This document shows, one piece after another, positions 10,571 to 20,599 of a stretch of 64,000 bases of DNA. The stretch is from Eukaryota sp. TZLM1-RC (Eukaryota; Metamonada: BaSk clade). The position numbers and the translations under genes are program-made. How positions within the stretch are numbered: the first letter of the stretch is position 1; every line of letters begins with the position of its first letter. The notes under the pieces are model-generated. The model saw only the letters and a program-made list of their open reading frames with translations. It did no database searches and was not told the origin of the DNA. Location: positions 1,178,001-1,242,000 of the forward strand of contig JAUPSS010000010.1 in assembly GCA_040285825.1 (NCBI GenBank). Direction: 5' to 3'.

Positions 10571-11452
10571 GATAGCTGGATGGGTAATTCCCTTAAGTAC
10601 ACAATCAATTTTGGTGTGGAATAATGGCAAAAACTAGCCTTTCATTACCACGCATTCTGGCTTCTGCAATTGCAAACATATTGAGGCAAGCCAGCTTATA
10701 TCTATTGAAAAACTTTGTTGAGCCTTTGTTACTGGTTTTGCAACTCTCACTGTTACAAGCTAATAAACCATGACATGCAGTAACTGGAGTCTTTTCTCAT
10801 CTATAGCATCTGGGATTTGTTACTCTTCAAAACGTTGCAACCTTTTCAAAACAAACAGGACATTTTGCTGAAGTGAAAGCTTCATTAATCATTAATATTT
10901 CAACTCCATTTCTTTTCAGAAATTGAATCCATCCAATACCTCGAGTGGGTCTCTGATGTTTCAAATTCTTGGAACCTTCTTTACCGTAATCACTCCTTAG
11001 AATTAAAGTGTCTTTTGGGTTGCCAAACTCCTGAACAACGTGTTTTAACAACCAACTGTCAGATTTTTGCTTGTGAATAAAAACTTGCATTTAATGAATG
11101 CTCTACAAGTCAGAACTGTAAAAGTCAATTGTCAAAAAAAATTGCCGAAGTTTGGCAACCACAAAGTTTGTTTTTTCTTCCTCTTTGCATCAAAGTGCCT
11201 TTCTCTCCATCATGATTGTTGAAAACCTCCCTTTTCACGGTCCAGGCCCTCATATTGCTTTCTTACCCATTATATCATACTGCTCTACGTTGTTTCCCTC
11301 TTCTTTGTTGACTCTATTGAATATCTTTCCACTGATAACATCATCCTTTGAAACACCCATTTGGAGAAAAATTAGTTCACTTCTCACAAGCATTTTGTTT
11401 CTTGTTCAATATTGACCAGACTATCAGCAGATGTTCACTTTTCTCTTCTCAT

Positions 11453-11513
11453 GAAAAGTTTGCTGTCGCCTTTAAAACGCTCTTGGAGCCTCTCAGACGG
11501 CCGCTTAGTAATG
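11453..11513 (+). repeat. 61-nt direct repeat, copy 1
   Basis: About 92% identical to 11627-11687 (5 mismatches). Contains 'gctcttggagc', a small hairpin, followed by 'agacggccgcttagtaatg'. GC content is well above the surroundings. Confidence 0.85.
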
Positions 11514-11626
11514 AATGTAGAAAGTTTGTGATCTCTTTTCTGAAGGTTTCATCAGTTGTTCTTGACATATAATCTTTACTCTTCTTATTGGATGTTGTTG
11601 CTGGGTCAAACAATCGTATCGTTGGA

Positions 11627-11687
11627 GAAAAGCTTGCTGTCGAATTTTAAACGCTCTTGGAGCATCTCAGACGGCCGCTTAGTAATG
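11627..11687 (+). repeat. 61-nt direct repeat, copy 2
   Basis: Second copy, same orientation, 174 bp downstream of the first. It shares the same hairpin and GGCCGC core. Confidence 0.85.
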
Positions 11688-12723
11688 TCAATCATGTACT
11701 TGTTTGCTTTGTGCTGATTGTTCAGTGTCTTTTTCAAGTATTGACTACTAATGGTGGAGTAGTTGGATAAGGAATTGTTGAATTGTGGTATTATTTAGCT
11801 CATTTAATAATAAAACAGTTTTTCTACAAACTTGGAATAATCTATAGAAGTTGCTGAATTGGCAGCAAATGCGGATAGTTCCGTGTTTGCACCTTCGATA
11901 ATCATTTTGTTAGACTCCATCATTTGTTTCTTGTCGTAATCTACCTCAGTTTACTTTGTCGCCCATCGTTTTTGTTTTTCATTTATCCTACTTTTCAAAG
12001 AATAAGACATCTGAGTCATGCTCAACCTTTTGATTTTCTTGTCCTGATTCATCATCCGACTATTTCTTTGCTGTTCGGTTTCATGTTCAGGCACCATGGC
12101 TAATTTTTGACCCGTCTTTTTTACAGCCATTATACAATAAATCACGTTTTCCAAGATCACAAACAACATTTCGTTTGTGTTGAAAAGTGTCAACATCAAC
12201 ATCATCAATTAATAAATCACAAATACTAGCCTTGTTCTCTGGCTTACAGTTCTGACCTTGTCAATTTCGACGAACCAATTCTGATGCAATATTTAATTCA
12301 TTTGTGTGGATAATGTTGATGAATTTATAAATCTTTTGTTTGAACATTAATTGGTTTAAATCGATAATAGTCCAAAAGTCAAATTGCTCAGGTAATTTAA
12401 ATCTATGGACTTGATCCTGTTTATGACCATTTTTAACATTTGTAAGAGTGGGAACATTTTGATTTGTAATAATTCATTTGAATTGAATCAAAGAATCAGG
12501 CTTGAAGCCATCAAGACTTGGCTCATTTTCTTGACCATACTCGGTTTCGATGGTTTCTGTGTCAAAATCTTCCTGTTTTCGATATTTGTATTTTCAATAT
12601 ACATTTCTCGGTTCAGTAATTTTTTTGTTATTTTCGCTGGCGCTTCGGTGTTTGTTAATCAAAAATCGCTTTTCTAATTGTTTTTGATGAAAGATTTAAT
12701 TAACAATTTGATCTTCTCTTTTT

Positions 12724-12750
12724 TGGACCAGGATTTGCTTCAACATTTCC
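12724..12750 (-). other. 2A-like motif, degenerate copy
   Basis: Encodes GNVEANPGP on the minus strand in a frame otherwise conserved with copy 1 ('STKSFSVDLTMDG' before it, 'KKRRSN' after). The Asp of the 2A consensus D-V/I-E-x-N-P-G-P is Asn here, so skipping activity is unlikely. Confidence 0.8.
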
Positions 12751-12945
12751 ATCCATTGTTAAATCAACAGAAAATGATTTTGTTGATAGGAGATGTTGAA
12801 AGCTACTGGATTGAAAACATAACTTATAAACATAATTATCAAACCTAACATTATCAAAATAACAATTTGATATTCAGGTTGAAGGAGGAGGTGAGAAGTG
12901 AGCCGGTTATGTCGTTATCCTTTTCATCGTTTTGCTGCATGATGT

Positions 12946-14494
12946 TAGAAGAATGGGAAGAGTCAAGATAATCTCGCTGGCTGGCACGATGTCTGACATG
13001 ATGATTGCTAATTTCCAAAATAGTAGCAAATGCCTATCCAATGTATTTCTATTACTAGTTTTCAGCATCAGCTCGACTCATCCTCTTCTGATGTATAGCA
13101 ATGTGTTACTCCTATTGAGTCCTCTCGGCTTTTCTGTCGTACTTCCTGCCAGTGAGAACCAAGTACGTCGTGCTTTTTTGCTTTCAAACAACAACAACAG
13201 CGATAATTGATGTTTTCAAGGATGGAAGACATGTTTAATCCAAAAAGAAATTTAAGATTTCATAGTGGGTCAACAATTCGTTTGATCGAGATGCATGTGT
13301 TCAGATGTGGTAGTTTCTGAACTTAACACAGGCCTGCTTCGACCTTGTTCTAAGAGTCTTTTACTTATCATTGTTGTTATTGTTGATAGTTCGCATTATC
13401 AAAATCAATGAACCACATTGAGGCTTTTGTGGAACCACTTGTAAGTATGTTGTGACCTGAAAATGAAGATGATAATAGTTTTGGGAAATGTTGTATTGAG
13501 CAGCTGATCGCTTTTGCAGTTTTTCTTCTTAAATACCAAAACACGGTAATATCTTGTACAAAATTTTCTCAATGATTTCCGACGTTTAATAAAAGAAAGA
13601 GCAAGAAAAGAATTGAGCTTTTTTTCTGGCACAGCAGAATTGGTTTTTGTATTTTCAAAACCATTCCGGAAATGATGACCAAAGCACTGCTACATTTGGG
13701 AATGAGCATGAAAATCACTCAAATAAATCGACGTTGTTCATGCATGTATTGAGGATATTGAGTTAACACTTTTAGGTTAGTTGTTTTGTTTGATTATCAA
13801 AAATCAACGATGTGTACGAAAACTTTCTGTAGTTTCTTCGTATTGAAAAACTTTCCAAATTCCGTCCTACACATGATGATGTGATTGTGAAAATCTGAAA
13901 TGACATAGACAATTTTAGGATTGACAAGCAGTACATGGCTTTCGAATCATGTAGATGTCGGTCATAAGTGGAAATTCAGGAGGTTTACCTATAGGGCGAA
14001 TTTGTAACAATATTTTTTGCTTATCTCAAAGGACCAAAGAAAATGGGGACAATAGCAACCCAGGGTGTGAAGTGAAAATTTGCAAAATAAGTGTACAAGC
14101 AATGTTCTCATTAAAACTTATTATTATTTATTAATTATTGAATGTGAAAGCTAGCAGTTGGAAACTTTGCAAATAAAAATCTACACCACCTGGACAATTG
14201 TTGACAACTCTAGCAACCCCTGTTGGCGATAATGCTTGAAGCTGAAATTGGTGACGATAATAATAGCTGGAACCACGGTTATCTCTCTTGCAAATGAAGA
14301 AAATCTAAAATCAAAGTAAACATGCCTTCACATATTTTATTTAGTTTTATTAAAAAAAACAATAGCCAGCAAAAAAGTATAGTTAATGATAAATAGTTAA
14401 TGTACAGAGGGAAAAGTAAAAACCCAACAGAAAAAGAAAATGTCAAAAGAAGAAAAACATTGGCAAAGAGAGAAATTACAAAACTCAGACCCAA
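12946..14494. other. gene-poor region
   Basis: No gene I can support. A minus-strand frame at 13405-13632 (Lys-rich) and a plus-strand frame at 12932-13210 (Leu/Ser-rich, overlapping the element start) are open but unlike anything known. Probably decayed mobile DNA. Confidence 0.35.
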
Positions 14495-15184
14495 TCACTC
14501 CCCAATCATGCCCTTTAACACGTCATCAGTAACACCCAATTTAGAAATTATTTGAAGAGAAGGATGCTCATAATGTCGTTCCAGTGGACTAGATTCTAAA
14601 AATGAATTTAAATTGTTAATCATATGTTGAGCATCATTGAGTAATGAATTATCTTCCAAATCAACTAATTGAGAATCCTCCACTTCAGGAACTTTTACAT
14701 TGAGTGACTCAGGTAGCTGCAAAGCTCCGACAGATCGGGAAATCTGTTCCTGTAGTAAGTTACGACGCTCCTCTATCAAGGAAGCAATGCAGGAGAGTTC
14801 ATGTGCAATCTCTTGGTCAACTTCGGCGCATTTAGAAGAGACTAATGAGGAAGTAGTCGGCGATGCTGTGCACATGGACTTGATAAAGAGAATTTCTGCC
14901 TTGTCCAGGGCATTGAGAAGATGATCTTCCATTAAATGCCACAGACTATCGAAAAAGGACTTAAAAAGAGATGAATTGTGCCCACAAGACTCCAAATGCT
15001 GGTTGATACTGCTTTCGGCATCTTTGAAAAGGTGTGCAAATTTAGCACATGCAAAGTCATAAATGTCAGAGGAAACTGCAAGTACATCATTGGTAAAGTC
15101 GTTGGCAGGGAGATCATCTAGAGTATTGGATAGTTCTGTAGAAGAGCGAAACTGAGAGTCTACTCGTTCAGGAGATAGGGCCAT
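14495..15184 (-). CDS. Mis12/Mtw1-like kinetochore protein (tentative)
   Basis: 229 residues from the ATG at 15184. The frame reaches 15241, but the first 19 codons lack a reason to be coding. The pattern suggests Mis12/Mtw1. Near residues 30-60 is a 'F-T-N-D-V-L-A-V-S-S-D-I' segment like the family's 'F-I-D-D-V-I-N' helix. Next comes a four-helix-like block with 'LFKSFFDSLWHLMEDHLLNALDK', like the 'ETLLESxVDxNFDKFE' region, then a coiled coil ('ELSCIASLIEERRNLLQEQ'). Length fits the family (about 200-290). Mis12 is the core of the MIND complex linking centromere to outer kinetochore. No invariant motif exists for proof, so this is a profile-like impression; a generic coiled-coil protein is the alternative. 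Confidence 0.5.
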   Translation of the reverse strand: MALSPERVDSQFRSSTELSNTLDDLPANDFTNDVLAVSSDIYDFACAKFAHLFKDAESSINQHLESCGHNSSLFKSFFDSLWHLMEDHLLNALDKAEILFIKSMCTASPTTSSLVSSKCAEVDQEIAHELSCIASLIEERRNLLQEQISRSVGALQLPESLNVKVPEVEDSQLVDLEDNSLLNDAQHMINNLNSFLESSPLERHYEHPSLQIISKLGVTDDVLKGMIGE

Positions 15185-15516
15185 TCGAAAGAAATAGATT
15201 GATGGATAGAGGGGTGATTTTTTCGATATATAATAAATCATGTGATGACCTAAATAAGCAACTAGATATGCAATACTCTCTAGTTGTATATTTTAAGTCA
15301 TCTCTAAATCATTTACATCATTTATTTAGTCTTTCATATTCCTCTTATATTCTTTCTTTGTTGAACCTTCATCTACCTAAAGAACTTTGTTTGGAATAAT
15401 TGATATTTTTGACTGAAATAACAATCTATCAACTCTATTCACATGAGCATCCATCACTTTCTCTACATACAAAATAGCATATCGTTTTCAAAGTTTCTGA
15501 GTCACTCTGAATATTT

Positions 15517-15670
15517 ATTGAATTTGCACACTTAATTAAATTAACTCATAACTAATGGGACGAATATCATTGAGCCAAGATTTCCTCTACAAAATTTTGA
15601 TCTGCCTGCTGTCTAGCTAAAGCTTCTCTGATTCGATTGAAAAACCGAGGTAATCTATTAATAATGGCTC
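15517..15670 (-). mobile_element. LINE family B 3' end fragment
   Basis: About 150 bp matching the last 45 codons and 3' end of family B (tail 'IREALARQQADQDFVEEIL', then the terminal CAATAAAT at about 15519). Strongly 5' truncated. Confidence 0.8.
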
Positions 15671-16600
15671 ACTCACAAATCACCACTGTCGTTAATCATT
15701 AATTAAATTCTTCAGCAAACGCAGTTCCTTAATAGACCACAGGTCTTGACAAACCGTTTTTTTGACCCATGTTATTAAAAATTTAGATCCATGCTTTATT
15801 TCTGTGCTTCAGATAATTAATAGTTGAATGAATAAATCGGCACGTCCCTAGACTTACTTTTTGTGTCAACAGTTTTCACTGAATACTCTTCCAACCCTAT
15901 GTAAAAGAATTTTATTTTTTCAAATAATATATTGATGAGTGTTACAGTATGAATTTATTATTCTCTTTTGAATTGTTTAAATAACAAAAACAATATATAA
16001 ATCATCAAAATGGGTCCATTGAAAATAACTTTAAAATTGAATATTAATGCGTCATCCCTGTTTCACTCATCTGATCACATATATTGTCAATAACTTTAAC
16101 CTTTCCTTATGACCGTCATGAGGTTTATTTACATGAATTCATCATTGTTACATTATTTTTTGTCACATTATAAGTAGCACATCCTCACTCAAAGAAATAG
16201 TGGCAAATACGACATGCCAGACAAGTATTTTATGACATGGCTTCCTCATGTGGGGTAAATACATTATTAAAACAACAGTTGGTGTAGAGAATAGTAAAAG
16301 TTCTATCCGTTTTGTTATTGTTGAACATGTGTTGTTTCAAATTCGTTATGGAATCAGTAGGCTGTTCATGATTTATTTAACTGTTCTTATTACTTCAACC
16401 TTGGAGGTCCTAAACTATTTCCATTTACAGATCAGGAAATAAACAAATATTCATAACTTCGATTTTCTCAAACTCTGACCAGGAATACTGGTTATTAACT
16501 CTCTACTGACAATTTGCAGAGATGCTTGAATAATTTCATTCTGAGTTCAGAGTGTTGCTTCAAGAAGAGATAAGGAATATCCCAAAAATTCGACTTATTT
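15671..16600. other. intergenic, AT-rich
   Basis: No gene seen; short frames only. Confidence 0.4.
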
Positions 16601-16619
16601 ATCTACAGTTCTAATAAGG

Positions 16620-17215
16620 AATAAGACATCATGAAATACACCTCTAGAGCTTCAAATCCTCAAAACCCGCTTTTTATACATCGGAACAATTAATTACTAA
16701 AGATTCAGAAAATTTCTCAACTGAAGAAAATGAATCTAAAAAAATTTCACCATTCCGTAATAGATGAAAATTAAAATCCTGTTTTGCCAGTAAAAACGTT
16801 TGAAAATTCTTCCAGTTCTTTCTTTTGCAACTACGTCAAAATCCTCAAGGAAAGCCATAACAGCCTTACCCAACGATCCAAGCAAGGAAAAACAAAGATA
16901 CATAAATTATACTGGGCATCAGAATTCTTCTTGCAGAGGAAATGAATTTCGCGTATTCATCAATTTTGCATTTTTCGCCAACAAGAAGAGGATTATTTAC
17001 ATCTGAGTTAATGAAATGCTCGTTTGAAGAATTATAAGGGTCTATGGACATGGCGTCTAAAATAGTAAAACTACTATTTAAGCCAGGAACAACCAATTCA
17101 CCTCTTGTCAGACCCATAGAAGCTCTGTTTGAAGAAGAGATGAGGAATAACTTACCTATAATAAAGATCGTATTATATGCTGTCCTTTTCATAACACATC
17201 GAATCTTCATAATTA
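16620..17215 (-). mobile_element. LINE family C fragment
   Basis: On the minus strand: 'GELVVPGLNSSFTILDAMSIDP' (endonuclease-like core), 'LLVGEKCKIDEYAKF', then 'SLLGSLGKAVMAFL' and 'KERTGRIF' toward 16700, with a frameshift near 16900. It matches 6520-7040 in the same order. 5' truncated at about 17215. Confidence 0.75.
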
Positions 17216-17609
17216 CTCTCCTTCATGATCACTATTTACTAAACAGGCCATGTAAATGGTTGCCCTCAGCATTTTTGGCAGGATCTCGAAGAGTAGTTAA
17301 AAAATCATCCACAGAAACAGTGTTAGTGGACATGATGTTTCAGAAACGGAAAAGTTTTCCCTTAAACTAGTTTCGCAGATAATTGTTCATTAAACATAAG
17401 GTTAAAAATATGCCATGCTCATCAAGGTCAGAGTGCGTGACAGAGTGTGGGTGCGCTGCACTGAGTGCATGCACTCTGGGGTGCACTTTAAAATCTCATG
17501 CACGGCCGAACACTGTTATTTAGAAATTTGAGGGACACATGATGTCATTCATCAGAAAAGATTATTATCGATAATTCCGACCCCCTCAATCTCGATCGTT
17601 CAACAAACC
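17216..17609. promoter_or_regulatory. upstream region with 14-bp palindrome
   Basis: The 390 bp before the membrane-protein gene include a locally GC-rich block at 17425-17500, packed with 'gtgc' and 'gcac' words. At 17463-17476 lies the perfect palindrome GAGTGCATGCACTC, about 135 bp upstream of the ATG. It may be a factor-binding site or a small element end; inference only. Confidence 0.35.
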
Positions 17610-18339
17610 ATGGCTGAGAACTATCTACCCTTGTCTAACCCCACGGACCTTCCTCACTATCCAAAGTTTGTCTCTCATAATTGCTCATCGTAGGAAAAAA
17701 AATTGGGTGCTTGTCGCAGCTGCTGGGGCCAGTGTTATCGTTGTTGCCCTCATCGTCGTTTTATCCTTCGTTCTTAGAGGTGGGCTCTATCCGCAGTTTG
17801 TAGTCGATGACTTCAATAAGAATGATGAAGACATTGGTTATGCTGCCTTTGATACCAAAGACGTGAAAATGTATATTGAAGAAACCTCTGCAGAAGGAAT
17901 TATTAAACGTTCCTGGGTGATAGGAGGCGTGCTTTATGAACATGACGATAATATGGGAACCGAATGTCTCCGTAATCAAGACGACTTATTACTTGCCATT
18001 CTCCAATTCTTCGTCCAAATTGTGCTCCCTCCCGAAGATGCTGAAAAAGGTGGAACCATGAAAGTAGGCGATGTTGAATGTACAATTTATCATGGCAAGA
18101 AAATTGCTGTTGTTGAAGGTCACCAAATGTATGCTGAAGCCAAATGGTGCGTTAAGGACAAGTTTGTTCATGCAATCACAGAACTTGATGGCGTTGATGA
18201 CATATTCTTTAAAAACCATAAGAAGGTGTCCCATAAATACAAGAAGTTCTATCCCAACACAGTCTGTAAGACATATAAGGATGATGAAACTCTTCTTGAA
18301 AGATCTCCTTTTGGTATGAAGCTAGCTGGTTTAATGTAA
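17610..18339 (+). CDS. hypothetical single-pass membrane protein
   Basis: 233 residues from two exons, 17610-17665 and 17694-18339. Removing a 28-nt intron (17666-17693, donor GTTTGT, acceptor GTAG) joins 'MAENYLPLSNPTDLPHYPK' to the main frame. Residues about 22-45 form one strongly hydrophobic helix preceded by Lys-Lys-Lys-Asn, consistent with an N-in, C-out (type II) signal anchor. The remaining about 185 residues look like a soluble domain with Cys residues near 81, 124, 141 and 203. No family recognised. Splice structure and codon bias make it a real gene. Confidence 0.7.
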
Positions 18340-18955
18340 TGCTTCCTATTGTTTATATTTTTTGTTTGTAAACAGTTCATATTAATTGATAGTTTTTGTT
18401 TTTAGTATTTCAGCACAATCAGAATCATTGAACATAAGACATAAAACACGATATTGTTAACTTTTTTCGGGCAATGAAAAGACTGTAAAGTTTGAACCTT
18501 TTGATAAACTTTTTGAAACCATTTCATTGTTTCATTTACAATAAGTAAAACAGGGCAGTGCAATTGACTGTAGTTGCATAAAAGTTGTTCGTCTCAGTTT
18601 TGGTTCATCTCGCAGCATAGCCATCTAGACATTTGTAGCTTGTATAGGATCGGTTAAATGCTCTTTGATTCCATTATTTCATTCTTTGTTATTTGTTTTG
18701 TTGTCAGGTTCATTAAATTTTCAGTCGAAATCATTGAATTAATCAACTCCTTGGAGAAAAAAACTACATTTTTCTTGCAAATTTTATATTTGCCCTCAAA
18801 TGAACTAATTATTCAGTTCCAGTTTCTAGATTTGATGGGTACTCTGTGTTTTCAAAAATTGATTATTACTATTGTGTTCCTATTTGATGATTTTGACATA
18901 CCCTCACCATTTATCAAAGTAAATAAATGCTGTAGATTTTTGACAATATTGGCTT
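18340..18955. other. intergenic
   Basis: AT-rich. A 99-residue Phe/Ile-rich frame at 18658-18957 (+) is probably chance. No feature supported. Confidence 0.35.
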
Positions 18956-18959
18956 GAAA

Positions 18960-19440
18960 CTCCTTTTCACGCTCAAGAAGCTTTAAATGATATTGCTAAA
19001 TCCCTGAAAGGAAAAGCTGCGGGTCTTTCATGAACTTCTTTTAATTTGTTAAAAACTGCTTGTAACAATGCTCCTGAAGTTTCTGAGGATCTTGCTGAGG
19101 ATTTTGAAAATTCTCATGCCTATGATAAACTATGTCCCTTTGTTTTGTCTTTGCTTGGATCTCTAGGTAAGGCTGCTATGGCTTACCTTCAGCATTTTGT
19201 TTTAGTTGTAAAGGAAAGAACTGGAAGAATTTTCAATCGTGTTTACGGGCAAAACAGGATTGTATTTTTTATTTTTAAGGGAATGGTGGAGTTAATTTCT
19301 GATTCACTCTCTTCCTTTGGGAAAATTTCTAAATCTTTAGTAATTAATTGTTTTGATGTAGGAGAGGCAGATTTTGAGGATTTGGAGTTTTAGATGTGTA
19401 TTTCATGATTTCATGTTTTTTTATCAAATGAATAAACCAA
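18960..19440 (+). mobile_element. LINE family C copy with internal deletion
   Basis: The 5' part (about 18965-19110) encodes a segment typical of just before an RT domain ('SLKGKAAGLS', then 'LLKTACNNAPEVSEDLAEDF'). This is fused directly to the C-terminal tail 'LCPFVLSLLGSLGKAAMAYL ... GEADFEDLEF', stop at 19391. The RT, knuckle and endonuclease are missing, so this is an internally deleted copy. The tail is intact. Confidence 0.7.
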
Positions 19441-19489
19441 AAATAAATAATCAAAGAAAATGGTTTCACAACCAATATCCAACAGTTGC

Positions 19490-20410
19490 TTGTAATGTCT
19501 TCCAATTATGTTATGAAAAAGTTTGAAGATATGATAACACACCTTCAGAATCAATCAATACCAATTGATATAAAGACCACAATAATGGATAGTGCTTTCC
19601 AGTATTTTTACGTTGGTATTTACAAATTCATAAATTAGTAATTTCTTCTATTGAAATCATAGCTTTAGATTAGTAATAGCTTTAGTAATTACTAAAATCA
19701 CGATTACCATCAGTAATTACTGATTTTCAACAATTGCTGTTATTTCAGTGTTTACACAAATTACAAAAGTCAGAATTACTACTGTTTAATAAGCAAGTAA
19801 TGAACACAAGAAACGATGCACACAATTGCTGATGAAGTCGCATTGATGAAACATCAGAAAGATTCTTTATTGGTGCTTGACACCATACATGCAATTTGGT
19901 AATTTCATTGTCACCGGAGGTGGTCTCAGTAATAACTGGATTTTTAATATTACGTAATCTAAATCTATAATTAAAACTACCAACAATCTCTATTGAGTAG
20001 AACGTTGATATCATGACTAGTCACTAGACCTCCTTCGAAATTCTTTTTTGACTTGGATTATCTGTAATTACCCAAATGGTAAGGTGGTCTTGGTTTGTCG
20101 GTCTTACCTCATTGTAAAAAGAATGCGCAATTAAGAAATAGTACATTTGGCAAAATTCTTTTGATCCTGATTTCAAAAATTTTTTAAAATAATAAAAATT
20201 GCAAATCAAATATAATCCAATCAAAAAGTTTGAAGAAGTACATACATTGTTCAGAGATCATCAGTCCAACTCACTGTATGTTAGAAGATTAATTCACGGT
20301 GTAGAAGAATGTCTCGAACAACCTGTTATTGTGAAAAGACCATATATGTCCCTGACAATACAACTGCATTCAATTACATATTTCAATAGTTGTGTTTTCT
20401 TAAGCTAAAT
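19490..20410 (+). mobile_element. LINE family A fragment
   Basis: Parallels 1560-2200 in order: 'HLQNQ ... YFYVGIYKFIN' near 19540-19640, and 'CNYPNGKGGLGLSVLPH' near 20060-20110. Badly decayed. Confidence 0.55.
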
Positions 20411-20599
20411 AGAATTATGCTTGGCATTTTCGGTGATGCTATGGATCCATATTAATCACTGACTTATCTCCATGTGCAAAAAAATATTACCTTGGCGTAA
20501 TCAAAAGTAGCTATTTTTGAGCTATATTCTAGACAAACATTTTACAAAAGTCAATTTATTAAACAAACATCAAATACAAAGATATACTAATTTAATAAG
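20411..20599. other. intergenic
   Basis: AT-rich 3' flank of the glucoamylase-like gene. Confidence 0.4.

Larger units (their letters stand above)
11169..11825. mobile_element. unclassified insertion inside Fanzor copy 2
   Basis: Comparison with the uninterrupted copy 1 (53618-53703) shows that 657 bp were inserted, flanked by an 8-bp near-repeat (ACAAAGTT 11161-11168, ACAAACTT 11826-11833). It has no convincing ORF and carries two 61-nt direct repeats 174 bp apart. I see no clear terminal inverted repeats. An 8-bp TSD fits hAT- or MULE-type non-autonomous elements, but that is only a hint. Confidence 0.65.
10627..12400 (-). pseudogene. Fanzor-like RNA-guided nuclease, broken copy
   Basis: Reading right to left, pieces match the copy 1 nuclease: the 'TDG'-like segment (12290-12350), 'VVCDLGKRDLLY' with the first RuvC Asp (about 12140-12180), 'MVPEHETEQQ', then after the insert 'MQVFIHKQK', 'RPTRGIGWIQFLK', and the alternative Glu with zinc ribbon ('INEAFTSAKCPVC', about 10850-10890). 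The third RuvC Asp position reads Tyr (codon at 10698-10700, TAT). Several frameshifts; the original stop is lost. Not functional as it stands. Confidence 0.85.
10581..12942 (-). mobile_element. Fanzor/2A element copy 2 (degenerate)
   Basis: Homologous throughout to the element at 53059-56152. The right end shares a 'tgggnaattccc' motif (10581-10592); the left end is the shared initiator Met codon of the first ORF (12938-12940). It is decayed by frameshifts and stops. It lacks the Cys-rich tandem repeats, lacks most of the nuclease N-terminus, and is split by a foreign insert at 11169-11825. Confidence 0.85.

Noticed and set aside
10571-10630. Extension of the hypothetical gene into the Fanzor element
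   Set aside because: These 20 codons are homologous to the element end in copy 1, so they are not native to the host gene.
13405-13632. Lys-rich minus-strand ORF as a possible third copy of a Fanzor C-terminus
   Set aside because: No Thr-Asp-Gly, Cys-pair or Arg-Asp motif could be found.
18658-18957. 99-codon Phe/Ile-rich ORF
   Set aside because: Composition is typical of random AT-rich frames; ends beside a LINE fragment.
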